From CAYVBJ01 sp964449075 (GTDB lineage: Bacteria; Bacteroidota; Rhodothermia; Balneolales; Balneolaceae): a stretch of 64,000 nt of DNA. The stretch is taken from the NCBI GenBank assembly GCA_964449075.1, contig CAYVBJ010000009.1, positions 1-64,000 of the forward strand, in the 5' to 3' direction. The position numbers and the translations under genes were made by a program. The stretch's first letter is position 1. The number at the start of each line of letters is the position of its first letter. The notes below the pieces were generated by a model. It did no database searches. It was not told where the DNA came from and saw only the letters and a program-made list of their open reading frames with translations. Below, piece by piece: positions 27,818 through 35,356 of the stretch.

Positions 27818-27991
27818 TCAGATTTCATCTCTGTGATTCATCCGTTTCTTTAATATCCAGTGAACAATAGGTGGAGCCACAAACAGAACAAGTATAATAT
27901 TACCAGTGAATTTATAGATAAGAACAGCTGCCAAGAGGCAAACCAATAAAAAAATCAGAGAATAAAACCAGACTTTTTGATGTAATGTCAT
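27818..27991 (-). CDS. 57-residue membrane protein of the YbbAP-like operon
   Basis: A 57-codon frame starts at ATG 27991 and stops at TGA 27818-27820. The product has two hydrophobic stretches (residues ~8-25 and ~31-46) around a short loop and ends in a basic/acidic tail (KKRMNHRDEI). Its start lies 7 bases after the stop of the ABC permease on the same strand, so it is probably the third gene of that operon. I know no family for it. A role as accessory subunit of the transporter is an inference from position only. Confidence 0.5.
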   Translation of the reverse strand: MTLHQKVWFYSLIFLLVCLLAAVLIYKFTGNIILVLFVAPPIVHWILKKRMNHRDEI

Positions 27992-27998
27992 AGAATCA

Positions 27999-30554
27999 TC
28001 AGGTTGCTTCTATCCTGAGAATTTCAAGAGGTGTTTGCCTGAATATATGACGGCTTCCGAACCATCCCATTGCAATTACAGCTAGTACAACAAAAAGAGT
28101 TAATGGTGCAATAATTGCGAAATCGGGGACAAATTGAACATCAAAATAGAAAACTGCAAGCAGGTAGCCGCCGCCAAGTGAAAGTACCAGTCCTGTTATA
28201 CAGGCAAGCACACCAAGCAGTATATATTCTACAGTCTGAATCCCGCTGATCTGAATTTTTCCGGCGCCCAGGGTTCTGAGTAAAACAGATTCCTGTGCCC
28301 GCTGATTCTTACTCAGTGAAAGAGAACTTGCCAACACAATGAACCCGGTCAGAATGGTGAAGAATGCCATAAACTGCACTGCCATTGAAATTTTATCGAG
28401 AAACGCCTGAACGCTTTTCAGAACAATTCCGATATCAAGTGCTGAAATATTCGGATACTGAGCCACCACACTCTGCTGAAGTTTCTGAGCTGACTCTTCG
28501 TTCTCTACCTTCAGTACCGTTGCAAAAAACTGGGGTGCAGGTTCAAGCACACCATTGGGAAAAACGATAAAGAAATTTGGTTCCGGTCTCTGAAAATTCA
28601 CTTCCCTTATACTTGCTACCACAGTTTTAACCGGCACACCCTGTACATCAAAGGTAAGACTGTCACCAATTGAAAGATTTAAATCTTCTGCAATGCGAAA
28701 AGCCGGAGATATCGGCACAACACTATCGATACCATCAGCTTCGCCGATCCATTCACCTTCAACCAGTGTTTCTGATTCTCTCAGATGATCACGATAGGTA
28801 ACACGGTATTCACGGGTTAGTGCCCATCTCCTCAAATCCAGGGTTGTATCACTCCTTACATCCTGGATATCACGACCTTTCCACTTCTGAAGCCTCATAG
28901 ATACAATCGGAACGTTCTGTATCACATTGGCCTCTTCCGAATTAATAATATCCAGTACACCATCGTTTTGATCAGACTGAATATCATAGAAAACCAGATT
29001 CGGGGCATCATCACTCAATTGCATATCAATAGTGTTAACAATCATATCCTGGCTTAAATAGAGTGTGCTGATGAGCAGCACTCCCATGCCGATTGTGGTT
29101 GTAAGCAACCCTGTTTGATTATTTGGCCGAAAAAGATTGGCAGCACCCTGCCTCCAGATATAAGAAAAGGAACGGAGACGTAGTTTTTTTACAACATTCA
29201 TTAACAACCTGGATGTTAAGAGGAGGATCATTGTAAAAAGTATGAGTACAGAGCAGAAAATAAAACCGGACAGGTAGTTTTCAAGAAGAAAACCAACAAT
29301 CAGTGAAACGACCAGGAATGTTAAAACTCCTACAGATAGTTTCATTCGGGCAGATACATACTGAAGCGGGGATTGCTCCAGGTTTCTCAAGGTTAAAAGA
29401 GGTGATATTTTTGTTGACCCAGCTATGGGCAGGGATGCAAATCCAAGACTGGTAAAAAGTCCGAGGCACAAACCTATGGCAACAGCTTCAAATGAGAACG
29501 ATTGTGAGATTTCAAACGGTAAAAAATCAACAAAAAGTGACGGCAGATAGAGCTGAAATCCTACTCCGATGGCAGCTCCTATTATGGAACCAGCGAGTGC
29601 CATGATGGTTATCTGCAGTACAAAAATAGTAGTGATCTGTTCTGAAGATGCACCAAGACAACGAAGCGTGGCAACAGTCTCCATCTTTTTCTTGATGTAG
29701 ACATACATTGCACTCGCAACACCAAGACCGCCGAGAAGAAGTGCAATCAATCCGATAAGTCCGAGGAATTTGGAGAGGTTATTAACAATCTCCGAGAACT
29801 GTTCCTGTCGCGATTCAACTGTATCAATATCTATCCTGTTCTCCCTGGCAATGGGGCTCATGACGGACAGAGCTCCTGCAAGATCCTGATCTCTATTAAA
29901 TTTAAGATACGTTTTGTATTCAAGTCTGCTGCCGCGCTGAAGCAAACCGGATCCTGGAAGAATATCAGCAGAAACATAAACTCTCGGACCAATCAGTGCA
30001 AGAGCTGCTGCTTCACCCGGAACACTTATCAACTCACCGGTAACAGGAACTTTTACCGTACCCACTTTAATGGAGTCGCCGACGGTTAAACCAAACTGTG
30101 TAAGGGCTGATTTTTCTACAAGAGCCCCCTTTTGTTTTTGAAATATTGAACCGGCTTCGGCGGGATTGGTTTCAAATTCACCATAAAACGGAAAGCCGCC
30201 GTCTATACCGCGAATTTGAGAAAGGCGTGTCTGTCCGCCTTCGCCATATACAACCATGGATGAAAATTCCACGGATGTTGAAATCTCGGCGTCAAGAGTA
30301 TCAATAATAGCAACCAGCGAATCAGGGAGCGGCTGATTGTTGGATTCGAGTTCTAAATCGGCACCTAAAAGTTCACGTGACTGATCCTGAACTGTGTTGA
30401 AAATATCTGCACGAAAAGAGAGGATGGCAACAAGAGCTGCTACACCGGCAATGATAGAAGCTGTGTACATTATGAGTCTCTTCCATTGGGGCCTTGCATC
30501 TCTGATTGCGGTTTTCCAGCAGAAAGGATCTGTAAAATTCTTCAGATAATTCAT
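27999..30554 (-). CDS. ABC transporter permease, YbbP-like (FtsX/MacB superfamily)
   Basis: The 851-residue inner-membrane protein has an N-terminal helix (residues ~28-48), a large periplasmic region, then groups of helices around residues 265-440 and 470-500 and a final FtsX-type three-helix domain (about 720-845). Two FtsX modules in one chain of this length are typical of YbbP, whose E. coli locus lies next to tesA, as here. Start and stop overlap with the upstream ATPase as ATGA, so they are translationally coupled. The complex probably extracts or exports lipids or hydrophobic compounds from the inner membrane. Confidence 0.9.
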   Translation of the reverse strand: MNYLKNFTDPFCWKTAIRDARPQWKRLIMYTASIIAGVAALVAILSFRADIFNTVQDQSRELLGADLELESNNQPLPDSLVAIIDTLDAEISTSVEFSSMVVYGEGGQTRLSQIRGIDGGFPFYGEFETNPAEAGSIFQKQKGALVEKSALTQFGLTVGDSIKVGTVKVPVTGELISVPGEAAALALIGPRVYVSADILPGSGLLQRGSRLEYKTYLKFNRDQDLAGALSVMSPIARENRIDIDTVESRQEQFSEIVNNLSKFLGLIGLIALLLGGLGVASAMYVYIKKKMETVATLRCLGASSEQITTIFVLQITIMALAGSIIGAAIGVGFQLYLPSLFVDFLPFEISQSFSFEAVAIGLCLGLFTSLGFASLPIAGSTKISPLLTLRNLEQSPLQYVSARMKLSVGVLTFLVVSLIVGFLLENYLSGFIFCSVLILFTMILLLTSRLLMNVVKKLRLRSFSYIWRQGAANLFRPNNQTGLLTTTIGMGVLLISTLYLSQDMIVNTIDMQLSDDAPNLVFYDIQSDQNDGVLDIINSEEANVIQNVPIVSMRLQKWKGRDIQDVRSDTTLDLRRWALTREYRVTYRDHLRESETLVEGEWIGEADGIDSVVPISPAFRIAEDLNLSIGDSLTFDVQGVPVKTVVASIREVNFQRPEPNFFIVFPNGVLEPAPQFFATVLKVENEESAQKLQQSVVAQYPNISALDIGIVLKSVQAFLDKISMAVQFMAFFTILTGFIVLASSLSLSKNQRAQESVLLRTLGAGKIQISGIQTVEYILLGVLACITGLVLSLGGGYLLAVFYFDVQFVPDFAIIAPLTLFVVLAVIAMGWFGSRHIFRQTPLEILRIEAT

Positions 30555-31297
30555 TTATTAAGTACCGTTCCGTCTATTTTATCTGCTTCATGGGTTTGAA
30601 TCATTTCAGAATGGGAATCATAGTCGATTTTGCCATTTTTAAGGCTTATGGTTCTGGAGCATTTTTTTGCCAGTTCTACATCGTGAGTAACGATTACAAG
30701 AGTTGTTCCCTGTTCACTGTTCAGGTCAAACAAAAGTTCTTCAATATGTTCACTTGTCTCTCCGTCAAGGTTTCCGGTAGGTTCATCGGCAAACAGAATA
30801 TCCGGGTTATGGATAAATGCCCGTGCTATCCCGACGCGCTGTTTTTCGCCCCCTGATAACTGTGATGGGTAGTGTGTCATCCGGTCCTTCAGCCCTGTTT
30901 TTTCAAGAAGAAATTCCGCCCTGTTTTCCACCTCCTTATACGGTTCATTTCTTAATTCAAGGGGCACCATAACATTTTCTTTAGCCGTCAGAGTAGAAAT
31001 CAGCTGAAATGACTGAAAGACAAATCCAATATTCCGGTTTCTGAAAACGGAGAGTTCTTCTTCCGTCAACCGGGAAATCTCTTTCTCCTTAATATTCACA
31101 GAGCCTGATGAAGGCTTATCAAGTCCGGCACAGAGTCCAAGAAGTGTGGTTTTTCCGCTGCCAGAAGGGCCAACGATGGAGCAAGTGCTGCCTGAGGTGA
31201 CAGAGAATCCTACGTTATCGAGTACTGTTAGTGAGCGGCTGCCGCTGCCAAATATTTTTGTTAAATTTTTTACTTCTAAAATAAAAGTTGAATCCAT
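30551..31297 (-). CDS. ABC transporter ATP-binding protein, YbbA/LolD-like
   Basis: The 248-residue ATPase has Walker A GPSGSGKTTLLG, the Q-loop FQSFQL, the signature LSGGEKQRVGIARA, Walker B ILFADEPTGNLD and the H-loop VTHD. The QRVGIARAF and DEPTGNLD wording is typical of the MacB/LolD/YbbA group that energises FtsX-type permeases. It is the first gene of an operon with the YbbP-like permease (ATGA overlap) and is divergent from the TesA-like gene across 185 bases. Confidence 0.93.
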   Translation of the reverse strand: MDSTFILEVKNLTKIFGSGSRSLTVLDNVGFSVTSGSTCSIVGPSGSGKTTLLGLCAGLDKPSSGSVNIKEKEISRLTEEELSVFRNRNIGFVFQSFQLISTLTAKENVMVPLELRNEPYKEVENRAEFLLEKTGLKDRMTHYPSQLSGGEKQRVGIARAFIHNPDILFADEPTGNLDGETSEHIEELLFDLNSEQGTTLVIVTHDVELAKKCSRTISLKNGKIDYDSHSEMIQTHEADKIDGTVLNK

Positions 31298-31482
31298 TCG
31301 CTTTATTACAAGTTATATAGTATAAATTGATGTGTCTTGATAATTATATTCAGGCATAACCTTTACGGGTTTGATACGTGTAAGTTTCGTTGCATGTATA
31401 GATTGATGCAACGAAATAGTAACATTTGCCAAAGCATGAAACATTCCAAAATTGAAAATATACAGCAATAAAGAAACTGTTT

Positions 31483-32112
31483 ATGAAACTTAAAATTACC
31501 TATTCAACCATTTTATATCTTTTTTTTACATTCGCTGTTTGCAATGCACAGGAAGAGAAAAAGAAAATACTTTTTTTTGGTGACAGCATAACAGCAGGTT
31601 ACGGGCTGGAAAAAGACCAGGCTTTTCCTGCACTCATTCAAAAAAAAATAGACTCTTTAGGATACTCCTACAATGTAGTGAATGCCGGGTTAAGCGGTGA
31701 AACATCGGCAGGCGGCTTACGTCGCATCGATTGGGTTGCGCGGCAGAAGATCGACATTTTTGTACTTGAACTGGGAGGTAATGACGGGTTGAGAGGAATT
31801 GAGCCGGAGTCAACCAAGGACAACCTGATCAAAATCATAAAAAAGGTAAGGTCAAAATACCCGGATGTAAAAATTCTTTTCACCGGTATGCAGGCACCGC
31901 CAAATATGGGAATTGATTATACAGAGAAATTCAAAAATATCTTTTATTCTGTGGCAGACAGCATGGATGTTTATTTTTATCCCTTCATATTAGAGGATGT
32001 TGCAGGTTACGAGGAGTTGAATCTGCCGGATGGCATTCATCCAACTGCAGAAGGCCACCAAATTATTGCTGATAATTTGTGGCCAAAACTAAAAGCAATC
32101 ATCGAAAGCTGA
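31483..32112 (+). CDS. tesA: Periplasmic TesA-like SGNH esterase
   Basis: The 209-residue protein has a signal peptide (residues 1-22, ending CNA) and the SGNH blocks FFGDSITAGYGLE (Ser nucleophile), a Gly in GLSGET, LGGNDGLRG (Asn) and LPDGIHPTAEGH (Asp and His). TesA acts in the periplasm as a lysophospholipase, arylesterase and acyl-CoA thioesterase. The divergent YbbAP-like ABC genes give the same neighbourhood as in E. coli, which strengthens the assignment. Confidence 0.9.
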   Translation: MKLKITYSTILYLFFTFAVCNAQEEKKKILFFGDSITAGYGLEKDQAFPALIQKKIDSLGYSYNVVNAGLSGETSAGGLRRIDWVARQKIDIFVLELGGNDGLRGIEPESTKDNLIKIIKKVRSKYPDVKILFTGMQAPPNMGIDYTEKFKNIFYSVADSMDVYFYPFILEDVAGYEELNLPDGIHPTAEGHQIIADNLWPKLKAIIES

Positions 32113-32255
32113 ACTGACTGTGACGCCGGTGTCATGGAAGTTTAAAGAAAGTGTAACATCTGTTCCCGGTACTAAGATTTCCTCTTTGCAATCGTTAGAT
32201 TAGCAGCGTCATATGACATGACCTAATCAACTCGAAATAAACATAAACAAAACGT

Positions 32256-32261
32256 AAGGAG
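32256..32261 (+). promoter_or_regulatory. Strong Shine-Dalgarno AAGGAG
   Basis: AAGGAG lies 7 bases before the ATG at 32269. Strong ribosome-binding sites are rare in this window, so high translation of the small secreted protein is likely. A perfect 10-base palindrome, GTCATATGAC, sits upstream at 32208-32217 and could be a regulatory site, but nothing else supports that. Confidence 0.6.
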
Positions 32262-32268
32262 ATATCTT

Positions 32269-32706
32269 ATGAAGAAGCTAGCTGCTTTATTATTAGTAGT
32301 CGGATTTCTGTTCGCACTTGCCCCTGCTGAAAACGGAACCATTGAAAATGGCGAAGCAATCGGTGAAAAAGTAACTGTGACCGGAACTCTTGTAGACACC
32401 AAATGTTATGGCATGATGCCAGAAGCAAACAAAGGCAACGAACATGTTGTAATGCATGATGGTAAAAAAGCCAAGATGCCGAATTGTGCAACTGCCTGCG
32501 CAAATATGGGAATACCGGTAGCCGTTGCAACTGACGATGGTGAAACCATTACAATTATTGCACCTGCAGGTCAACTTGCCGACCACATGGCAAAAGAGAC
32601 CAGAGTTACAGGAACTATTGCTTTTGCCGGCGGTTTAATTCCTGATAAAGTTGAAGTTAAAGATGGTAAAAAGTGGACAGAAGTAAGTATTCAAACAATG
32701 ATGTAA
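32269..32706 (+). CDS. Secreted Cys-motif protein (copy 1)
   Basis: The 145-residue product has a signal peptide (residues 1-20) and a small beta-rich domain. The key motif is GTLVDTKCYGMM, then NCATACANMGIPVAV, then a C-terminal ADHMAKETRVTGTI stretch. The next gene shares the pattern: DTxCY, a CxxxCA pair followed by GxPVxV, and AxxMxxxxRVxGT. Three conserved cysteines in a periplasmic protein suggest metal or heme binding or disulfide chemistry. A CusF-like gene and a TlpA-like gene are close by, favouring copper or thiol handling. I do not know a named family. A strong terminator follows this gene, so it can be expressed alone. Confidence 0.8.
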   Translation: MKKLAALLLVVGFLFALAPAENGTIENGEAIGEKVTVTGTLVDTKCYGMMPEANKGNEHVVMHDGKKAKMPNCATACANMGIPVAVATDDGETITIIAPAGQLADHMAKETRVTGTIAFAGGLIPDKVEVKDGKKWTEVSIQTMM

Positions 32707-32726
32707 TTCTTATTTATGCTTACTTG

Positions 32727-32768
32727 AAAAAGGATGGTAGTGTTTTTACATGCCCATCCTTTTTTTTA
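32727..32768 (+). terminator. Rho-independent terminator
   Basis: The stem AAAAAGGATGG / CCATCCTTTTT (core arms 32731-32737 and 32754-32760) encloses a 16-base loop and runs into eight or more T. It lies 20 bases after the stop of the first Cys-motif gene and separates it from its paralog. A-tract and T-tract on either side make it work in both directions. Confidence 0.85.
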
Positions 32769-32796
32769 TTGTAAATTTTCAAAATAATTAAAAAAG

Positions 32797-33243
32797 ATGT
32801 CTGATTGGAAATTTTTGTTAACTTCGATTGCCATTTTGATTGCAATTACAGCGTGCAGTAATGAAGAAGAAATTGTTGAATATGTTGCACCGGAATCGCA
32901 ATTTATAAAGGGCGATACGCTTGTCGTATCCGGAATTTTGATTGATACTCATTGTTATGCCCTTGATAAGGAGAACATTGGTCACGATCACAATTTACCG
33001 CAGAGTGGTTTCAGAGAGGATTGTGCAGAATACTGTGCGCTCCAGGGGTACCCGGTTGGCGTGCTGATTCAGGAAGAAGGTAAAGAGGATTACGTGTGGG
33101 CAATTATGACAGCATCTCAAATATTTGCAGATTACATGACAGAAACTGCAAGGGTTCGCGGTACCGTAAGATCCGATGGTGTGCTTGATCCGCTGGGTGT
33201 AGAACTAAAGGATGGCTCCGATTCCTGGATTACAATTATGTAA
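32797..33243 (+). CDS. Cys-motif lipoprotein (copy 2)
   Basis: The 148-residue paralog of the preceding gene is a predicted lipoprotein: the hydrophobic leader ends at AITACSN with the lipid-modified Cys near residue 21. It repeats the motifs GILIDTHCYALD, DCAEYCALQGYPVGV and ADYMTETARVRGTV. A His-rich stretch (NIGHDHNL) between the cysteines is absent from copy 1 and could add metal ligands. Tandem soluble and lipid-anchored forms of one fold suggest a relay at the membrane. The function is unknown. Confidence 0.8.
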   Translation: MSDWKFLLTSIAILIAITACSNEEEIVEYVAPESQFIKGDTLVVSGILIDTHCYALDKENIGHDHNLPQSGFREDCAEYCALQGYPVGVLIQEEGKEDYVWAIMTASQIFADYMTETARVRGTVRSDGVLDPLGVELKDGSDSWITIM

Positions 33244-33283
33244 ATAAAAAAACCGGTTAGCTGATAAATTAAATGATTTTATT

Positions 33284-33649
33284 CTATTCTTTTACCTCCT
33301 CCAGGGAGATAACGACAGCTGAACTGCCCTGAGATTCAATCTCGAACCGGATACTGTCACCCGGTTCAATTTGCTGAAGCATAGACGTATCACGTATAGA
33401 AAATGCCATAGTCATTGCATTCATAAAGCCAGGTATATCACCATGACGAACAATAAAATTTCGTTTGCTTGGCGGAATGGAGACAACTCTTCCGGATGCT
33501 TCAAAGATCTCGGTTTCAACCTGGGAAGATTCTTCAGACTGACTAGCCGGCTGATCTGTTTCAGAATGGTTTTCATGAGTATCTGAACTGCATCCGACCG
33601 GAAGTGAAAAAAGTAACGTAAAGATAAATGCTTTATAAAATATCTGCAT
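33284..33649 (-). CDS. CusF-like copper-binding lipoprotein
   Basis: The start at 33649 gives a lipoprotein leader ending in SLPVGCSS; a longer frame to 33706 would bury this signal. After an acidic Ser/Glu/Gln-rich linker, residues ~50-120 form a CusF/CusF-like domain with HGDIPGFMNAMTMAF. The Met residues of the AMTMAF element and the His before it are typical of the Cu(I)/Ag(I)-binding site. It would bind copper at the periplasmic membrane surface. It is convergent with the second Cys-motif gene and divergent from the TlpA-like gene. Confidence 0.83.
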   Translation of the reverse strand: MQIFYKAFIFTLLFSLPVGCSSDTHENHSETDQPASQSEESSQVETEIFEASGRVVSIPPSKRNFIVRHGDIPGFMNAMTMAFSIRDTSMLQQIEPGDSIRFEIESQGSSAVVISLEEVKE

Positions 33650-33766
33650 CTGTATATTATTTTTAGTCAAAATTAACTTTCTTGAAGAAGCTGAAGGATA
33701 AGACAAGAAAATGATAATTGTAATTAAATCAGAAAATTAATTGTAACAAAAGAGTCAAATAATAAA

Positions 33767-34354
33767 ATGAGATTAAAACAAATCAGATACTTCTGTATAT
33801 CAGTTCTTGCAATTTTTGCAATATCAGGCTGTGGCTCTGAGAAAGATCAAAGCAGTCAATCTACGGCAGAAGTTACCGCTAGCGAACCGGTAACAGCACA
33901 TGAGAACTCAGATCGCTCGGTAAGAAAAGCGGACAACGGCACTCTTGGCGAGTTGCCAGATAAAGAATTTGTCACAATGAAAGGTGAGTCTGTGAAACTT
34001 TCGGATTACAGGGGCGAAATTCTTATGGTTAACTTTTGGGCAACCTGGTGCGGACCATGCAGAAAAGAGATACCTGAACTGGTGAAACTAAAAGAGAAAT
34101 ATGGTGACCAGGGTTTTGAAATTATTGGAGTAGCTCTCGATGAAGAAGGCTTTGAAGTTGTAGAACCGTTTCTGCAACAATTTGGTATCAACTATACGAT
34201 TGTAGCAGATGATTATTCATATGGAAATGAATTGGGGGGAATCTACATGGTACCCACTACATATCTTGTAAATAAAGAGGGAAAAATAGCATTCCGTAAA
34301 ATTGGGGAAATAACTGTTGAAAATATTGAGTCAAAAATTACTGAATTACTCTGA
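33767..34354 (+). CDS. TlpA/ResA-like thioredoxin lipoprotein
   Basis: The leader ends at AISGCGS, so this 195-residue protein is probably lipid-anchored in the periplasm. After a Ser/Thr/Glu linker comes an AhpC/TSA-thioredoxin fold with active site FWATWCGPCRKEIP and the cis-Pro loop YMVPTTYLV. TlpA-like proteins reduce apocytochromes or copper-chaperone thiols during oxidase assembly. The nearby CusF-like gene favours a role with copper proteins, as an inference. Its last 9 bases overlap the end of the convergent SIMPL gene. Confidence 0.87.
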   Translation: MRLKQIRYFCISVLAIFAISGCGSEKDQSSQSTAEVTASEPVTAHENSDRSVRKADNGTLGELPDKEFVTMKGESVKLSDYRGEILMVNFWATWCGPCRKEIPELVKLKEKYGDQGFEIIGVALDEEGFEVVEPFLQQFGINYTIVADDYSYGNELGGIYMVPTTYLVNKEGKIAFRKIGEITVENIESKITELL

Positions 34355-35059
34355 ACCAGCTGGCTTACCGGCATTAAACCGGATATTTACACGGCTAGTA
34401 AACTTTACCATTTGAGAGACGTTCATTAATGATGGCGGACCTGCGGCTCTCATCGATTCGGCTCTGAGTACAGGGTATGATGGTCCGCTTTCAGAATAAT
34501 CAACAGAAGCAACATTCCGGATTTCAAGTCCAAGCTCAGATGCTATCAATTCAGCTTTTCTGTTTGCAGTTTCAAGAGCATTCGCCAATGATTCCCTGTC
34601 TCCTTTTTCATTTTCTGAGGATTGAAAAGTTGCCTGAAAATTGTCGAAACCGTTTTCAATCAGTGTAACCTGGATCTTTTCATAGATATCGAAATTCCTC
34701 AGTGTCAGCTGAACCATCTGATTGGTTCTGTACTCAAACTCCTGGTTATTCCCGGTCCGGTTTATCCGGAAAGGTTCAAATACAATGCTGGTGTCCCGAA
34801 TACCAAATCCGTTAATCAGATCTATTACCGTTTCTTCAAGCTGTTTGTGCTTCTCAAATGCTGAGCCCGGTGAATCGGCAATAACCTGCATGGATATTTG
34901 CAAAGTTATGTTATCAGCCGGGTAGAAAGCTTCGCCCTCGACTGATACGGTGATTACGGAATTTTGAAGTTTTTGGGTCAGTTCATTCAGAGACTGAGCT
35001 TCCAAAGTGGAAAAGAAACAAGTAAAAAATAAGCCTAAAATCAGAATTGCTTTTTTCAT
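34346..35059 (-). CDS. SIMPL (DUF541) domain protein
   Basis: The 237-residue protein has a signal peptide (residues 1-21, ending LEAQ) and a SIMPL/DUF541 domain, as shown by ITVSVEGEAFYPADNITLQI near the start, repeated beta strands and the late motif ALETANRKAELIASELG. SIMPL proteins are periplasmic or outer-membrane-associated and can form oligomers; the function in most bacteria is unknown. The 3' ends of this gene and the TlpA-like gene overlap by 9 bases. Confidence 0.87.
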   Translation of the reverse strand: MKKAILILGLFFTCFFSTLEAQSLNELTQKLQNSVITVSVEGEAFYPADNITLQISMQVIADSPGSAFEKHKQLEETVIDLINGFGIRDTSIVFEPFRINRTGNNQEFEYRTNQMVQLTLRNFDIYEKIQVTLIENGFDNFQATFQSSENEKGDRESLANALETANRKAELIASELGLEIRNVASVDYSESGPSYPVLRAESMRAAGPPSLMNVSQMVKFTSRVNIRFNAGKPAGSE

Positions 35060-35356
35060 GGAATCGGGGGCTAAAATATTAAGTGTTACCTCTTAGTAGT
35101 TTTATTAAAAACATAAACATAATAGAATCAATCTATTAATAGTAATCAAAAAAATATTTTAATTTTAAAATTAATCAAAAATTATGCTTGTGTGTTAATT
35201 TGAAATATCCAATATTATGTCATTGTTATGAAAGCGCTTGCAAATTATGTTAAACAAAAAATTTAATTGCGATACAAGTCACCTTATTAGCAATATCTGC
35301 TTTTACCCCAAGTTTCTGATTTAAGTTCCGCCAATTATCAATTACGATCCACTGAT
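35060..35356. other. Divergent AT-rich promoter region
   Basis: This 297-base spacer lies between the SIMPL gene and the divergent TonB receptor gene. It is very AT-rich (35095-35270) with A and T runs. I see no ORF, RNA gene or clear operator in it. Confidence 0.45.

Noticed and set aside
32208..32217. GTCATATGAC palindrome as an operator
   Set aside because: A 10-base palindrome occurs by chance; no second copy near another promoter was seen, so it is mentioned only in the ribosome-binding-site entry.
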